From assembly GCF_030296595.1 (NCBI RefSeq), contig NZ_AP027731.1:1736001-1800000 (forward strand): a stretch of DNA of 64,000 bases, given 5' to 3'. Shown in pieces: positions 29,533 to 38,785 of the stretch (the stretch's first letter is position 1; each line of letters starts with the position of its first letter). The DNA comes from Naasia aerilata (GTDB lineage: Bacteria > Actinomycetota > Actinomycetes > Actinomycetales > Microbacteriaceae). Under the pieces are notes generated by a model. The model was not told the origin of the DNA. It was given only the letters and a program-made list of their open reading frames with translations, and searched no databases. A program made the position numbers and the translations under genes.

Positions 29533-30800
29533 GGCTCCTCCTCGCGCTCGACCCGGCCACCGAGGATCGCATCCTCGGCGACATCCTGCGGAGCGGGCAC
29601 GAGGTGCTCGCCAGGCCCGCGGGCGGTGTCGAGCTCGCGGCGGCGCTGCGGGCGCTGCCGGCGGAGGCCGCGCTCGTCGCCGCCTCGCCCCGGATGCTGA
29701 GCGCGGGCGTGCTGGCCGCGGCGGACCGCGCCGGCGTCCGCCTCGTCGCGCTCGCCGAGAGCGGCGAGGATCGCCGCGCGGCCGCCGCGCTCGGGCTGCG
29801 CGAGGTGCTGGACGGCTCGGCGAGCTGGGCGGAGATGGAGGCGGTGCTCTCGGGAGCTCCGGCCGGCGCGCCGACCGTGCACGTGCCGCATCCACCAGCG
29901 GCGCGCGGCCGAGTGGTGGCCGTCTGGGGGCCGACAGGAGCGCCGGGCCGGACGACGACGGCGATCACGCTCGCGGCCGAGGCGGCGCTCGGGGGTGCTC
30001 GCGTGATCCTCGCCGACGCGGACACGCACGGTGCGGCAGTCGCCCCGAGCCTCGGCCTGCTGGACGAGGCGCCCGGCTTCGCGGCGGCATGCCGCCTGGC
30101 CGGGAGCGGCCGGCTCGATCCCGGGGAGATCGGCCGGGTGGCCGAGCGCTATGCGGTCGGCAGGTCCGAGTTCGCCGTGCTCACCGGCATCGCGCGGCCG
30201 AGCCGCTGGCCGGAGCTCTCGGCGGAGCGGGTGACCGGGACGCTCGCGGTGTGCCGCACCTGCGCCGACGTCACGGTGGTGGACGCCGGCTTCAACCTGG
30301 AGAGCGACGAGGAGATCGTCAGCGATCTCTTCGCGCCGCGCCGCAACGCCGCGACTCTTGCCGCTCTGCGCGAGGCGGACCTGGTCGTTGCCGTGGGTGC
30401 CGCGGATCCGGTTGGGCTGGCCCGGCTGATCCGGGGCCATGCCGAGCTGGCCGAGCTCGTGCCGCCCGAGGTCGTCCGGGTCGTCGTGACCCGGGTCCGC
30501 TCGGGGGTGATCGGTCTCAGCCCCGCCTCACAGATCGCGGCCACGCTCCTCCGCTTCGCCGGGATCACGGACGCGGCGCTCATCCCCGAGGATCGGGCGG
30601 CGTACGACGCCGCCCTGCTGACCGGGCGGACCCTGCAGGCGGCCGCCCCGCGGTCGCCGGCGCTCGCCGCGCTGCGCGCGTTCGCGGAGCGGGAGCTGCG
30701 ACCGGCGGGGGAGCGGAGGCGGGAGAGGCGGTCCCGGCTGCGGCTGCCCGGGATCAGCGGGCGAAGGGGCCCCGCAGCGCCGCCCATTGGAGCAGCATGA
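29529..30800 (+). CDS. CpaE-like / MinD-type P-loop ATPase
   Basis: 423 residues: a receiver-like N-terminal domain (about 1-115) and a MinD/ParA-type ATPase domain. The deviant Walker A is WGPTGAPGRTTTA, with Arg where the usual Lys stands. LADADTHG and TVVDAGFNLESDEE give the switch regions. This domain order is that of CpaE localisation factors of Flp-type pili. GTG 29529 overlaps the CpaB-like stop. Its last 47 bases overlap the end of the convergent NUDIX gene; the basic C-terminal tail could therefore be misframed. Confidence 0.78.
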   Translation: MRLLLALDPATEDRILGDILRSGHEVLARPAGGVELAAALRALPAEAALVAASPRMLSAGVLAAADRAGVRLVALAESGEDRRAAAALGLREVLDGSASWAEMEAVLSGAPAGAPTVHVPHPPAARGRVVAVWGPTGAPGRTTTAITLAAEAALGGARVILADADTHGAAVAPSLGLLDEAPGFAAACRLAGSGRLDPGEIGRVAERYAVGRSEFAVLTGIARPSRWPELSAERVTGTLAVCRTCADVTVVDAGFNLESDEEIVSDLFAPRRNAATLAALREADLVVAVGAADPVGLARLIRGHAELAELVPPEVVRVVVTRVRSGVIGLSPASQIAATLLRFAGITDAALIPEDRAAYDAALLTGRTLQAAAPRSPALAALRAFAERELRPAGERRRERRSRLRLPGISGRRGPAAPPIGAA

Positions 30801-31433
30801 TGGTCTTCCCGTCGACGATGCCGGTTCCGATGGACTCCAGGGCCTCGTCGAAGTCGAGCTCGACCAGCTCGATGTCCTCGCCGTCGTCGGCGAGCCCGCC
30901 GCCCGCCCCGGCCACGCTCGCCGGGCTGTACGGCGCGGCATAGAAGTGCACGACCTCGGTCACCGAGCCGGGGCTCATGTAGGCGTCGAAGACGTGCGTG
31001 ACCTCCCCGATCCGGTGCCCGGTCTCCTCCTCGGCCTCCCGGCGGATCGCCGTCTCGGCATCGTCCGCGTCGAGCAGTCCGCCGGCGGTCTCGAGCAGCA
31101 TGCCGTCGGGGTGGCCGTTCACGTAGGCTGGGAAGCGGAACTGCCGGGTGAGCAGGATCCGGCGGCGCTCGGTGTCGTGGAGCAGGATCGTGGCGCCGTC
31201 GCCGCGGTCGTACGTCTCGCGCCGCTCCGTGGACCAGGTGCCGTCGCGGTGCCGGTACTCGAAGGTCGTGACCCGGAGGACGTACCAGTGCGCGGAGAGC
31301 AGCTCGACGTCGCGGACGACGACGTTCGGGTTGCCGATCAGGTCGCGGCCCACCTGATCAAGGCCCGGCGCCCGCGCGCGTCCGGCACGTCGATCCCGGA
31401 CCGGCCGTGTGGTGAGGATTGCTCGTTCGTCAC
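30754..31433 (-). CDS. NUDIX hydrolase, GDP-mannose pyrophosphatase NudK-like
   Basis: NUDIX box is visible as GGLLDADDAETAIRREAEEE with the downstream TGHRIG. The N-terminal GNPNVVVRDVELLSAHWYVLRV and GATILLHDTERRRILLTRQF match the NudK group that splits GDP-mannose or related nucleotide sugars. With GTG 31433 (MTNEQSSPHGRSGIDVPD) the frame breaks at CCC 31371-31373; one more base gives ARGAPGLDQVGRDLIGNPN. Without that fix the start would be GTG 31353. Convergent with the CpaE-like gene, with a 47-base overlap. Confidence 0.87.
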
Positions 31434-31485
31434 CGCGCCACGCTAGCGCAGGCACGCGGAGTGCGAAGAGGCGGGAGGATGGGGA

Positions 31486-32376
31486 GTGCCCACCACCGCT
31501 CTCGCCCTGCTCAACCAGCCGTCCTCGGACGCTCCGCCGCACACCGAGGAGCTGCCGCCCTTCGCCCTCGTCGACCCGGCGGACCCGCACGTGCGCGTCC
31601 TCGACCTCGGGGTGACGCGCGGCGACGGCGTCTTCGAGACGATCAGCGTGGGATCCGGACATCCTCAGGCGCTGGAGGCGCACCTGCGCCGCTTCGCCCG
31701 CTCGGCGGCGGCCCTCGAGCTCCCGGCGCCCGACGAGCAGGCGTGGAACGCCGCGGTGCGTGCAGCCGCGGCGGCGATCGACCCGGTGCCGGAGGCGTAC
31801 GTCAAGACGATCCTCACTCGCGGCGTGGAGGGCGACGGCCGGCCCACCGGCTGGGCCTACGCCGCGCCGGCCGAGGACTTCACCGCGGCACGGCGCGACG
31901 GCATCCGGGTGGTCCTGCTCGACCGCGGCTACCGCCACGACGTCGCCCAGACCTCCCCGTGGCTGCTGCAGGGGGCGAAGAGCCTCTCCTACGCGGTGAA
32001 CCGTGCCGTCGTCCGCGAGGCGAAGCGCCGCGGGGCGGACGATGTGGTGTTCGTCAGCTCGGACGGCTACCTGCTCGAGGGGTCCACGTCGAACCTGCTC
32101 CTGCGAGTGGGCGACACGCTCATCACGCCCGGCACGAACCTGGGCATCCTGCCCGGCACGACTCAGGGCGACCTCTTCGCCTTCGCCGCCGAGCGGGGCC
32201 TCGGCACCGATTACGCGCTGCTGCACGCCGACGACCTGATGGCCGCGGACGCGGCCTGGCTCGTCTCGAGCGTGCGCCATGCGGCGCCCATCCGCGAGGT
32301 GGACGGGACACCGCGGGCGATCGACGCCGACTTCACCTCCGCGCTGAACGCCTTCCTGGTCGCCAGGACCGAGTAG
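31486..32376 (+). CDS. Class IV aminotransferase / aminodeoxychorismate lyase-like
   Basis: 296 residues, PLP-dependent fold type IV. The PLP Lys is in LLQGAKSLSYAVN, and EGSTSNLLLRVGD and PGTTQGDLF bind the cofactor phosphate. RVLDLGVTRGDGVFETI near the N-terminus is typical of PabC-like enzymes. It could be aminodeoxychorismate lyase (folate), or a branched-chain or D-amino acid transaminase; no folate gene is adjacent, so the substrate stays open. Confidence 0.85.
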   Translation: MPTTALALLNQPSSDAPPHTEELPPFALVDPADPHVRVLDLGVTRGDGVFETISVGSGHPQALEAHLRRFARSAAALELPAPDEQAWNAAVRAAAAAIDPVPEAYVKTILTRGVEGDGRPTGWAYAAPAEDFTAARRDGIRVVLLDRGYRHDVAQTSPWLLQGAKSLSYAVNRAVVREAKRRGADDVVFVSSDGYLLEGSTSNLLLRVGDTLITPGTNLGILPGTTQGDLFAFAAERGLGTDYALLHADDLMAADAAWLVSSVRHAAPIREVDGTPRAIDADFTSALNAFLVARTE

Positions 32377-32378
32377 GG

Positions 32379-33014
32379 CTACGCAGCGGACCAGATGCGG
32401 TCGATGATGGCGCCCATCAGGTTCTCCGTCGGGAAGTTCGCCTGGTACACCATCACCAGGATGCCGTCGCGGGCGAAGTAGGTGGTCGAGGCGTCGACGT
32501 CGTAGGACTGGAGGTGGGTGACCTCCTCGCACTCCTGTCCCTGGTCCCGCGGCTCGCACGTGAAGCCGGCCTGGGCGCGCGCGTCCAGGAACGACGCGGT
32601 CACGGCAGGATCGGGAGAGCCGATCGCGAGCGTCAGGGCGGTGACATCCGCGCCCGGCTCGCCCCAGATGCAGAACAGCTCACCGCTCTCGGCCAGGAGG
32701 TCGGCATCCTCGTTCAGCCAAGCGTGCAGGTCACCGGGCTGGACGCGCTCGACGGGGCGACCATCCACCAGCTGCGGATCGTTCAGTGGGACGTCGGCGA
32801 AGGCGGCGGCATAGGCCTCGGCGTCGACGACGTCCCGGCAGTCGGCCGGGATGGCGGGGGCCGCGGCCGGCTCCCTGCTCGGGGTCGCGGAGGGCATCGC
32901 GGATGCCGCCGGGGCGGTCGGCGCCGGTGACGAGGATGAGTCCTCGGGGGCGCATCCGGCGAGGAGCAGGGGGAGCAGGAGGAGGGCGGCGTTGCGGCGC
33001 ACACGGAAGGGCAT
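32379..33014 (-). CDS. Putative lipoprotein of unknown function
   Basis: Signal peptide with lipobox (LLLLPLLLAGC) starting at ATG 33014, then a Ser/Pro/Ala-rich linker and a domain with four later cysteines that could form disulfides (ADCRDV, LFCIWG, FTCEPRD, QECEEV). About 211 residues. It resembles actinobacterial surface lipoproteins in layout only; no function can be given. It converges on the aminotransferase gene, only two bases apart. Confidence 0.8.
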   Translation of the reverse strand: MPFRVRRNAALLLLPLLLAGCAPEDSSSSPAPTAPAASAMPSATPSREPAAAPAIPADCRDVVDAEAYAAAFADVPLNDPQLVDGRPVERVQPGDLHAWLNEDADLLAESGELFCIWGEPGADVTALTLAIGSPDPAVTASFLDARAQAGFTCEPRDQGQECEEVTHLQSYDVDASTTYFARDGILVMVYQANFPTENLMGAIIDRIWSAA

Positions 33015-33138
33015 GCGCCGAGTCTTTCCTGCTTCGGGCGCACGGGGTCGCAAGGTCGGCGTGCGTTGCGGAGATCCGAGCGCTTCGGCCTCGGGCAGCG
33101 GGCGATCCGAGGGCCCCGGACCGCTTTAGGCTGGGGCA

Positions 33139-34631
33139 ATGCCCACGCTCAGCGAGCTTGTCGTCGCCTCCGGACGCTCCACGGCGGCCGACGTCGAATG
33201 GCTGCACCTGCTCGTCGGCGACTGGCAGCTACTCGCCGACCTCGCCTTCGCTGACATCGTGCTCTGGGTGCCGACGGACGACAACTCGTTCGTCGCCGTC
33301 GCGCACGCGCGCCCCTCGAGCTCCGCGACGCTGTTCTACCGGGACTTCGTCGGCCAGCGGATCAAGTCGGAGTGGCGGTCGCTCGTGACCGAGGCGTTCG
33401 AGACCGCCCGCATCGTGGACTCGTCGGCCCCGGACTGGTTCGAGGAGACGCCCACCCGCGTCCGCGCGGTCCCTGTCCAGCGGCGCATCTCGCCCAGTGG
33501 ACTGGCCGTCACCAACGTGCCGATCGCGGTCCTCACCCGGCACACCAACCTCAGCGAGACGCGCACGCCGAGCCGTCAGGAGCTCACCTTCAACGCGTGC
33601 GCGGACGAGCTGTTCTCCATGATCGCCGCCGGCGACTTCCCGGACCTCGGGTCTCCGACCGGGCCGCGCCGGGGCGCTCCTCGCGCGTCCGACGGCCTCA
33701 TTCGGCTCGACGTGGACGGCGTCACGACGTTCGCGAGCCCGAACGCATTGTCCGCCTTCAACCGCATGGGCTTCACCGGGGAGCTCGAGGGGAGTCGCTC
33801 GCGGAGGTCACCGTCGGACTCGTCGAGGCGCAGCACACCGTGGACGAGAGCCTGCCGCTCGTCGTCACCGGGCGCGCGCCGTGGCGGACCGACGTCGAGT
33901 CCCGCGGCGTGACGGTATCGCTGCGGGCGATCCCGATCCGCGACCGCGGGGAGCGCAAGGGCGCCATCGTGCTCTGCCGGGACGTGACCGAGCTGCGCCA
34001 CCAGGAGCAGGAGCTCATCACCAAGGACGCGACGATCCGGGAGATCCACCACCGGGTGAAGAACAACCTGCAGACGGTCGCGTCGCTGCTGCGGATCCAG
34101 GCCCGGCGGTCGCGCACGGACGAGGCGCGCGACGCGCTCATCCAGGCGATGCGGCGCGTGTCCGCGATCGCGGTCGTGCACGACACGCTGTCGGAGGGGC
34201 TGAACCAGAACGTCGACTTCGATGCGGTGTTCGAGCGCGTCCTGCTGCTCGTCGCCGAGGTCGCCTCCACGCACAACACCCGCGTTCACCCGCAGAAGTC
34301 GGGCACGTTCGGCGTGCTGCCGAGCGCCTACGCGACGCCGCTGTCCCTCGCCCTCACCGAGCTCGTCACCAACGCCGTCGAGCACGGGCTTGCCGGCCGC
34401 GAGGGCGTGGTCGAGATCATCGCGAATCGCAGACAGGCGGATCTCACCGTCATCGTGCGGGACAACGGGGGAGGCCTGCCCGAGGGGAAGGTCGGCTCGG
34501 GCCTCGGCACTCAGATCGTGCGGACGCTCATCCAGGGCGAGCTGGGCGGCGTCATCGACTGGCACACCATGGTGGGCAGCGGGACCGAGGTCACGATCGA
34601 GATCCCACTCCGCTGGATGCAGTCGAGCTGA
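33139..34631 (+). CDS. pdtaS: PdtaS-like sensor histidine kinase
   Basis: GAF-like N-terminal domain (residues about 1-145), PAS domain (about 180-295), then an HWE/HisKA_2 kinase: the phospho-His region TIREIHHRVKNNLQTVASLL, N box LTELVTNAVEHGL, and G boxes VRDNGGGLPEG and GSGLGTQIVRTL. In mycobacteria PdtaS signals to the antitermination regulator PdtaR; pdtaR is not in this window. The frame breaks at GGGG 33789-33792; one more G restores FTGELEGESLAEVTVG. Convergent with whiB1 with a family B palindrome between, the same neighbourhood as in mycobacteria. Confidence 0.92.
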
Positions 34632-34660
34632 CCGGCGGGTCGCTCAGCGGCGCAAGCTCC

Positions 34661-34749
34661 TGACCGAATCACGGAGATCGACGGCCGCAACCTTGTTCTG
34701 CCGCATGGGCAGGCCGGGCAGCGGCCGATTCTCCGTGACTCGGTCAGGG
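34661..34749. repeat. Intergenic palindrome, family B copy 2
   Basis: CTGACCGAATCACGGAGA (34661-34678) pairs with TCTCCGTGACTCGGTCAG (to 34748) with one mismatch; an inner GCCG...CGGC stem adds to it. Same arm sequence as 1796-1880, 33 kb away, with a different centre. Lies between the convergent pdtaS and whiB1 genes. Confidence 0.85.
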
Positions 34750-34810
34750 CAAGACTGCAGGGTCGAGGCGGTGTGCCCGAAGGCGGGGCGCCCGGGGTCG
34801 AGGGAAAGCG

Positions 34811-35059
34811 TCAGGAGGCGCGGCGGGCGCGAGCGGCGCGGCGCTTGAGCGCGCGGCGCTCGTCCTCGCTGAGGCCACCCCACACGCCGTAGTCCTGGCC
34901 CGTCTCGAGGGCGTACTGGAGGCAGGTCTCGGTGACCGTGCAGCGGGCGCAGACTGCCTTCGCCTTGTCGATCTGGTCGACGGCGGGCCCGGTGTTCCCG
35001 ACGGGGAAGAACAGCTCCGGGTCGGCGGTCAGGCAGGCGGCTTTGTCACGCCAGTCCAT
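34811..35059 (-). CDS. whiB1: WhiB-family iron-sulfur transcription factor (WhiB1/WblE type)
   Basis: 82 residues. The four cluster-binding cysteines C9, C37, C40 and C46 are all present (C...CxxC...C), followed by the GVWGGLSEDERR turn and a basic Arg-rich C-terminus that contacts DNA. The [4Fe-4S] cluster senses nitric oxide and redox state in this family. ATG 35059 has AAGGAG 8 bases upstream. The pairing with pdtaS supports the WhiB1 assignment. Confidence 0.95.
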   Translation of the reverse strand: MDWRDKAACLTADPELFFPVGNTGPAVDQIDKAKAVCARCTVTETCLQYALETGQDYGVWGGLSEDERRALKRRAARARRAS

Positions 35060-35266
35060 GCGTGGTGCTCCTTAGGATTACAGCGGCAGAACGGTCAGAG
35101 TTGACCGGAGTTCCATGAGGTCGTGGGACGAGCCAACCGGGGGAACGGTACGTTCGAAGTCCGCCCTGGTCTTGGCCGCCCACTCCGCTGTGGGCCCTTG
35201 AAAACGACCTCAGTTATGGTCGCATACCGATAACGCCTGATCAATAGCCTTCTATGGGATGTCGCT

Positions 35267-35676
35267 GTGAGTGAACAAACGGCCGCCGAGTCGCGCCCCC
35301 TCTGCCGGTGCTGCTGCGTGTGCTCGCGGGGGTGGTGCTGCTCGAGGCGGTGGCCATGGGCGTCGTGACGGTGCTGCTCCTCGTGGAACTGCTCACGACC
35401 CCCGCCGTGTCGGTGGCGACCGGCATCGCGCTGGCCGTGCTCGCGGCGCTCGCCGCGGTATGGCTGGTCGCCATCTTCCTGGGGCTTCTGCGCCGGCGCT
35501 CCTGGGTGCGCGGGGCCGTGTTCACGTGGCAGTTCCTGCAGCTGGCGGTCGCCATCGGGTCGTTCCAGCAGGGTGGCCGCGCCGACATCGGCTGGCTCCT
35601 GCTCCTGCCCACGATCGTCGCGATCGCGCTCCTGTTCACCCCGTCGGTCATGAACGCGACCCGCCGGCCCTCCTAG
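35267..35676 (+). CDS. Small integral membrane protein
   Basis: About 136 residues with four hydrophobic helices (for example VLLRVLAGVVLLEAVAMG and IGWLLLLPTIVAIALLF). Start GTG 35267 gives MSEQTAAES; the frame breaks at CCCCC 35296-35300, and one more C gives RPPLPVLLRVLAG. If the break is real, only a shorter product from 35308 would be made. Family not recognised; similar small membrane proteins are common beside whiB genes in actinobacteria. Divergent from whiB1. Confidence 0.7.
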
Positions 35677-35713
35677 TCCGCCGGCGTCCGCTGCGCCCGC
35701 CGGCGACTGCAAC

Positions 35714-35757
35714 GGTGCGGACGTGTCGCAACGGCGCACCGTTGCGGCACGTCCGCC
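35714..35757. repeat. Intergenic palindrome, family D copy 2
   Basis: GCGGACGTGTCGCAACGG pairs with CCGTTGCGGCACGTCCGC with one mismatch. The 44 bases are nearly the same as 20057-20100 in the mtnD-side element. It lies between a plus-strand membrane protein gene and the convergent bcp gene. Confidence 0.87.
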
Positions 35758-35781
35758 CGGATGCGCCGCGCCGGCGCCGAG

Positions 35782-36261
35782 TCAGTCGTCGACGCCGAGC
35801 TTCTTGCGCAGCATCGCGACGTGGCCCGTCGCCTTCACGTTGTAGAGGGGGAGCTGGACGAATCCGGTCTCGTTGAGCACGAAGGTGGAGCGGATCACTC
35901 CCTCGACGGTCTTCCCGTAGAGCGACTTCTCGCCGTAGGCGCCGTACGCCTTGTGCACGGACAGATCCGGATCACTGAGCAGCGGGAAGTTGAGGTTCTC
36001 CTGCTCCTTGAACTCCTTGTTCTTCGCCGGCTCGTCCTTCGAGACCCCCACGACCTGGTAGCCGGCGCTCTTCAGCGAGTTGAGGCTGTCGCGGAAGTCG
36101 CACGCCTCCGCGGTGCACCCGGGGGTCATGGCGGCGGGGTAGAAGTAGAGCACGACCTTCTCGCCGGCGAAGTCGCTGAGCGACACGGGCGAGCCGGTCT
36201 CGTCCTCGAGGCGGAAGTCGGGGGCCGTGTCGCCCTGCTCCAGTCGATCGGCTCCGCTCAC
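35782..36261 (-). CDS. bcp: Thioredoxin-dependent peroxiredoxin Bcp
   Basis: Reduces hydrogen peroxide and organic peroxides using thioredoxin. The peroxidatic Cys is C49 in YPAAMTPGCTAEAC and the resolving Cys is C54, the five-residue spacing of the BCP/PrxQ atypical 2-Cys class. 159 residues. GTG 36261 is chosen (MSGADRLEQGDTAPDF), with a GAAGGGA upstream. It is divergent from tRNA-Lys. Confidence 0.93.
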   Translation of the reverse strand: MSGADRLEQGDTAPDFRLEDETGSPVSLSDFAGEKVVLYFYPAAMTPGCTAEACDFRDSLNSLKSAGYQVVGVSKDEPAKNKEFKEQENLNFPLLSDPDLSVHKAYGAYGEKSLYGKTVEGVIRSTFVLNETGFVQLPLYNVKATGHVAMLRKKLGVDD

Positions 36262-36393
36262 GGTGATCCCTTCCTCGAGACGTCGGCGGCCATCCGCCAC
36301 CGCTCCCATGGTAACTTCGGCCCGCTCGGAGGGGACGTGCAGGTCGCTCCGCCCGTGCTAATCTGGATGCTCGGTCCGGACGACGGACCGTGC

Positions 36394-36465
<72 letters not shown>

Positions 36466-36471
36466 CGAAGG

Positions 36472-36509
36472 CTCCGCGATCTCTCGCCAGATCGCGGAGT
36501 TCTTTGTTT
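36472..36509 (+). terminator. Rho-independent terminator of tRNA-Lys
   Basis: Perfect 11-bp stem CTCCGCGATCT / AGATCGCGGAG with a 6-base loop, followed by TTCTTTGTTT. This is the clearest intrinsic terminator in the window and the only one with a real T-run. Confidence 0.93.
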
Positions 36510-36678
36510 CCGGGGCCGGCCCCGCTGCGCCCTGAGGACTTCCCGGCCCGCCGGGTCTCTGCCAGGCTGAAAGGGCGCTGCGGCGCGACGGCGGTGGGGC
36601 TCACCGTTCCCAACCTCGACGACGGCGTCGACAACAGTCCCTGTCCGAGGCGCAAGCATGCCCGAGATAGGAGCCCCG

Positions 36679-37208
36679 ATGTCGCAGGTCGACCCCGCAC
36701 GATCGACACCTTCGCCGCGGATCGTGGTGGGAGTCCTGCCGGGCCGCTCCTCGGGAGTCCTCGCGCAGGCGGCTCGCTTCGCGCGGCTGCTCGGCGCCGA
36801 GCTCGTCTGCGCCTACGTGGATCCCAGCCGATACGTCGTGGAGGAGGCGCAGGACGGACGCGTCCGGTCCCTGCCGATCGATCCCGACATCGTGGATGAG
36901 GGAGGCGGCCCGGAGAGGGCCGCGCTGGACTCGGAGATCGAGGCGGCGCTCGGCTCCGGGGGCGTGCGCTGGGAGGCCCGGACCCTCGCGGGCGATCCGG
37001 CGCGTGCGATCGGACACCTCGCCGACACGGTGGACGCCCTCCTCATCGTGGTCGGCACGCGTGAGCCGACGTTCCGAGGCACCATGCGCGAGTTCTTCAC
37101 GGGCTCGGTCGCGGCGCACCTCACGCACCGCCAGCACCGCCCGGTGCTCGTCGTCCCGCTCAGCCCGGTCGAGCGCGACCAGGACCTGCCGTGGGCGGAG
37201 GGGAGTGA
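36679..37208 (+). CDS. Universal stress protein (UspA family)
   Basis: One Usp domain of about 176 residues: IVVGVLPGRSSGVLAQAARF at the start, AGDPARAIGHLADTVDALLIVVGTRE in the middle, and the C-terminal GSVAAHLTHRQHRPVLVVP matching the G-x9-G(S/T) ATP-binding region. ATG 36679 has AGGAG 6 bases upstream. The frame breaks at GGGG 37200-37203; one more G ends the gene at 37208 (WAEGE), where the stop overlaps the crcB GTG. So it is coupled to two fluoride channel genes. Confidence 0.9.
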
Positions 37209-37704
37209 CGCCGCCACCGCTCGGCGGCGCCGAGGATCCGGCGCTCGATCTCGACCTCGCGGCGGAGGAGGCCCCCAGCGTCCCGCGGCGACCCGTCCAC
37301 CTCTCCACGCGGTACCTCGGCGTCGTTGCACTCGGCGGGGCGGTCGGCACCGCGCTCCGCGCACTCGTGGGCCTCGCGCTGCCGAGCGCACCGGACTTCC
37401 CCTGGGCGACGGTCGCGGTCAATCTGACGGGCGCACTCGCTCTCGGCTTCCTGCTCGAGGCGCTCGTCCGCCGCGGCGAGGACGTGGGAGTCCGGCGCAG
37501 CCTGCGGCTGCTCCTCGGGACCGGGGTGCTCGGCGGCTTCACGACCTACAGCACCCTCGCCACCGACACGGTCGCGCTGGTGGGGGCCGGTTCGCCCGGT
37601 GTGGCCGCGTTCTACGCGGCCGGCACGGTCCTGCTCGGGGCGGCCGCCACCTGGACGGGGATCGCGGCAGCCGCGGCCCTGCACCTCAAGGGGAGGCCGC
37701 ATGA
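37205..37704 (+). CDS. crcB: CrcB/Fluc fluoride channel subunit 1
   Basis: Four-helix membrane protein that exports fluoride as a dimer. Family motifs: GGAVGTALRALV, VNLTGALALGFLLE and LGGFTTYSTLATDT. About 45 extra residues precede the first helix. GTG 37205 overlaps the Usp stop. The end is frame-broken at GGGG 37690-37693; one more G gives HLKGEAA ending at 37704, overlapping the second crcB start (ATGA). Two adjacent crcB genes usually make a heterodimer. Confidence 0.9.
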
Positions 37705-38078
37705 CGCCGCTGCTCCTCCTCGCGCTCAGCGTGGCGGGCGGCGCGGGTGCGGCGACCCGGTTCCTCCTCGACGGCCTGATCCGGGCGCGCACGACCGGCC
37801 GCTACCCGGTGGGCACCACGGTCATCAACCTCAGCGGCTCGCTGCTGCTCGGCCTCCTGGCGGGCCTGACCACCGCGTCGGTCCTCCCGGAGGCCTGGCA
37901 GGCGGTGGTGGGCACCGGCTTCCTCGGGGGATACACGACGTTCAGCACCGCGAGCTTCGAGACGGTGCGCCTCCTGCAGAGCCGCCGGTACGTCGCCGCG
38001 CTCCTCAACGGCCTCGGGATGCTGGTCTTCGGGGTCGCGGCGGCCGCTGCCGGCTTCGCGCTGGGCGCGGCGCTGTGA
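37701..38078 (+). CDS. crcB: CrcB/Fluc fluoride channel subunit 2
   Basis: 125 residues, four helices, with GGAGAATRFLLD, INLSGSLLLGLLAG and GFLGGYTTFSTASFET. ATG 37701 overlaps the stop of the first crcB. Dual-topology partner subunit by analogy with paired Fluc genes. I see no fluoride riboswitch upstream of the usp-crcB-crcB unit. Confidence 0.93.
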   Translation: MTPLLLLALSVAGGAGAATRFLLDGLIRARTTGRYPVGTTVINLSGSLLLGLLAGLTTASVLPEAWQAVVGTGFLGGYTTFSTASFETVRLLQSRRYVAALLNGLGMLVFGVAAAAAGFALGAAL

Positions 38079-38109
38079 GCCGGCGCCTCCGCCGGACGGG
38101 GCCGGGGGA

Positions 38110-38683
38110 GTGACGCAGGACTGGAACGCCCTCGCCGGAACCTTCGACGACGAGCCGGACCATGGCCTGCGGGATCCCGGCGTGCGCCGGGCCTGGTGGA
38201 GCCTGCTGGAGCCGCTGCTGCCGCCCGCACCGGCGCGCATCGCCGACCTCGGCTGCGGAACCGGCAGCCTCACCCTGCTGCTCACCGACCACGGCCACGA
38301 GGTGACCGGCCTCGATCAGGCTCCGGCGATGCTGGAGCGCGCGCGCTCCAAGCTCGGCGGGCGGGCGAGCCTCGTGCAGGGCGACGCCGCGCACCCGCCC
38401 CTGCCGGCGGCGGCGTTCGACGTCGTGCTGGCGCGGCACATCCTCTTCGCCCTGCCCGAGCCGGAGGCCGTGGTGGGCCGCTGGGTGCGCCTGCTCGCCC
38501 CCGGGGGCGGCTTCTGCTCGTGGAGGGCTTCTGGTCGACGGGCGTCGGACTCCGCGCCGAGGAGGTGCGGGAGCTCGTGCTGCAGCATCGAGCGCAGGCC
38601 GCCCTCGTCGGGCTGACCGCGAATGAGGACCTCTGGGGGGCCCCGTCGACGACGAGCGATTCCTGCTCCTGAGCGCCGAGTAG
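38110..38683 (+). CDS. Class I SAM-dependent methyltransferase
   Basis: Rossmann methyltransferase: motif I is ARIADLGCGTGSLTLLL, and the acidic residue after the second strand is in VTGLDQAPAMLERAR. Start GTG 38110 (MTQDWNALAGTFDDEPDHGL). Two frame breaks: GGGGG 38503-38507 and GGGGGG 38635-38640. One added G each restores LLAPGGRLLLVEGFW and DLWGGPVDDERFLLLSAE, ending at 38683 with about 191 residues. Substrate unknown. No clear operon partner. Confidence 0.82.
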
Positions 38684-38785
38684 CACGAAGCGCGCCGGGT
38701 GCGCCGACGGGTCCCGCGCCGCTATGGTCGGAACGCCGCGCATTCGGGCAGCCGGCCGACCCCGACGGAATACGAGGAGGAGCCG

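Noticed and set aside
31419-32930. 503-codon plus-strand frame across the aminotransferase and lipoprotein genes
   Set aside because: It runs out of frame over the aminotransferase gene and antisense to the lipoprotein gene; composition is Arg/Gly/Pro-rich without motifs.
36510-36678. Fluoride riboswitch before usp-crcB
   Set aside because: I could not find the conserved crcB-motif segments or its pseudoknot in this stretch; a covariance search would settle it.
38196-38672. Separate second methyltransferase-like gene
   Set aside because: It is the +1 frame of the methyltransferase and only its end is real; repair of two G runs joins it to the upstream part.
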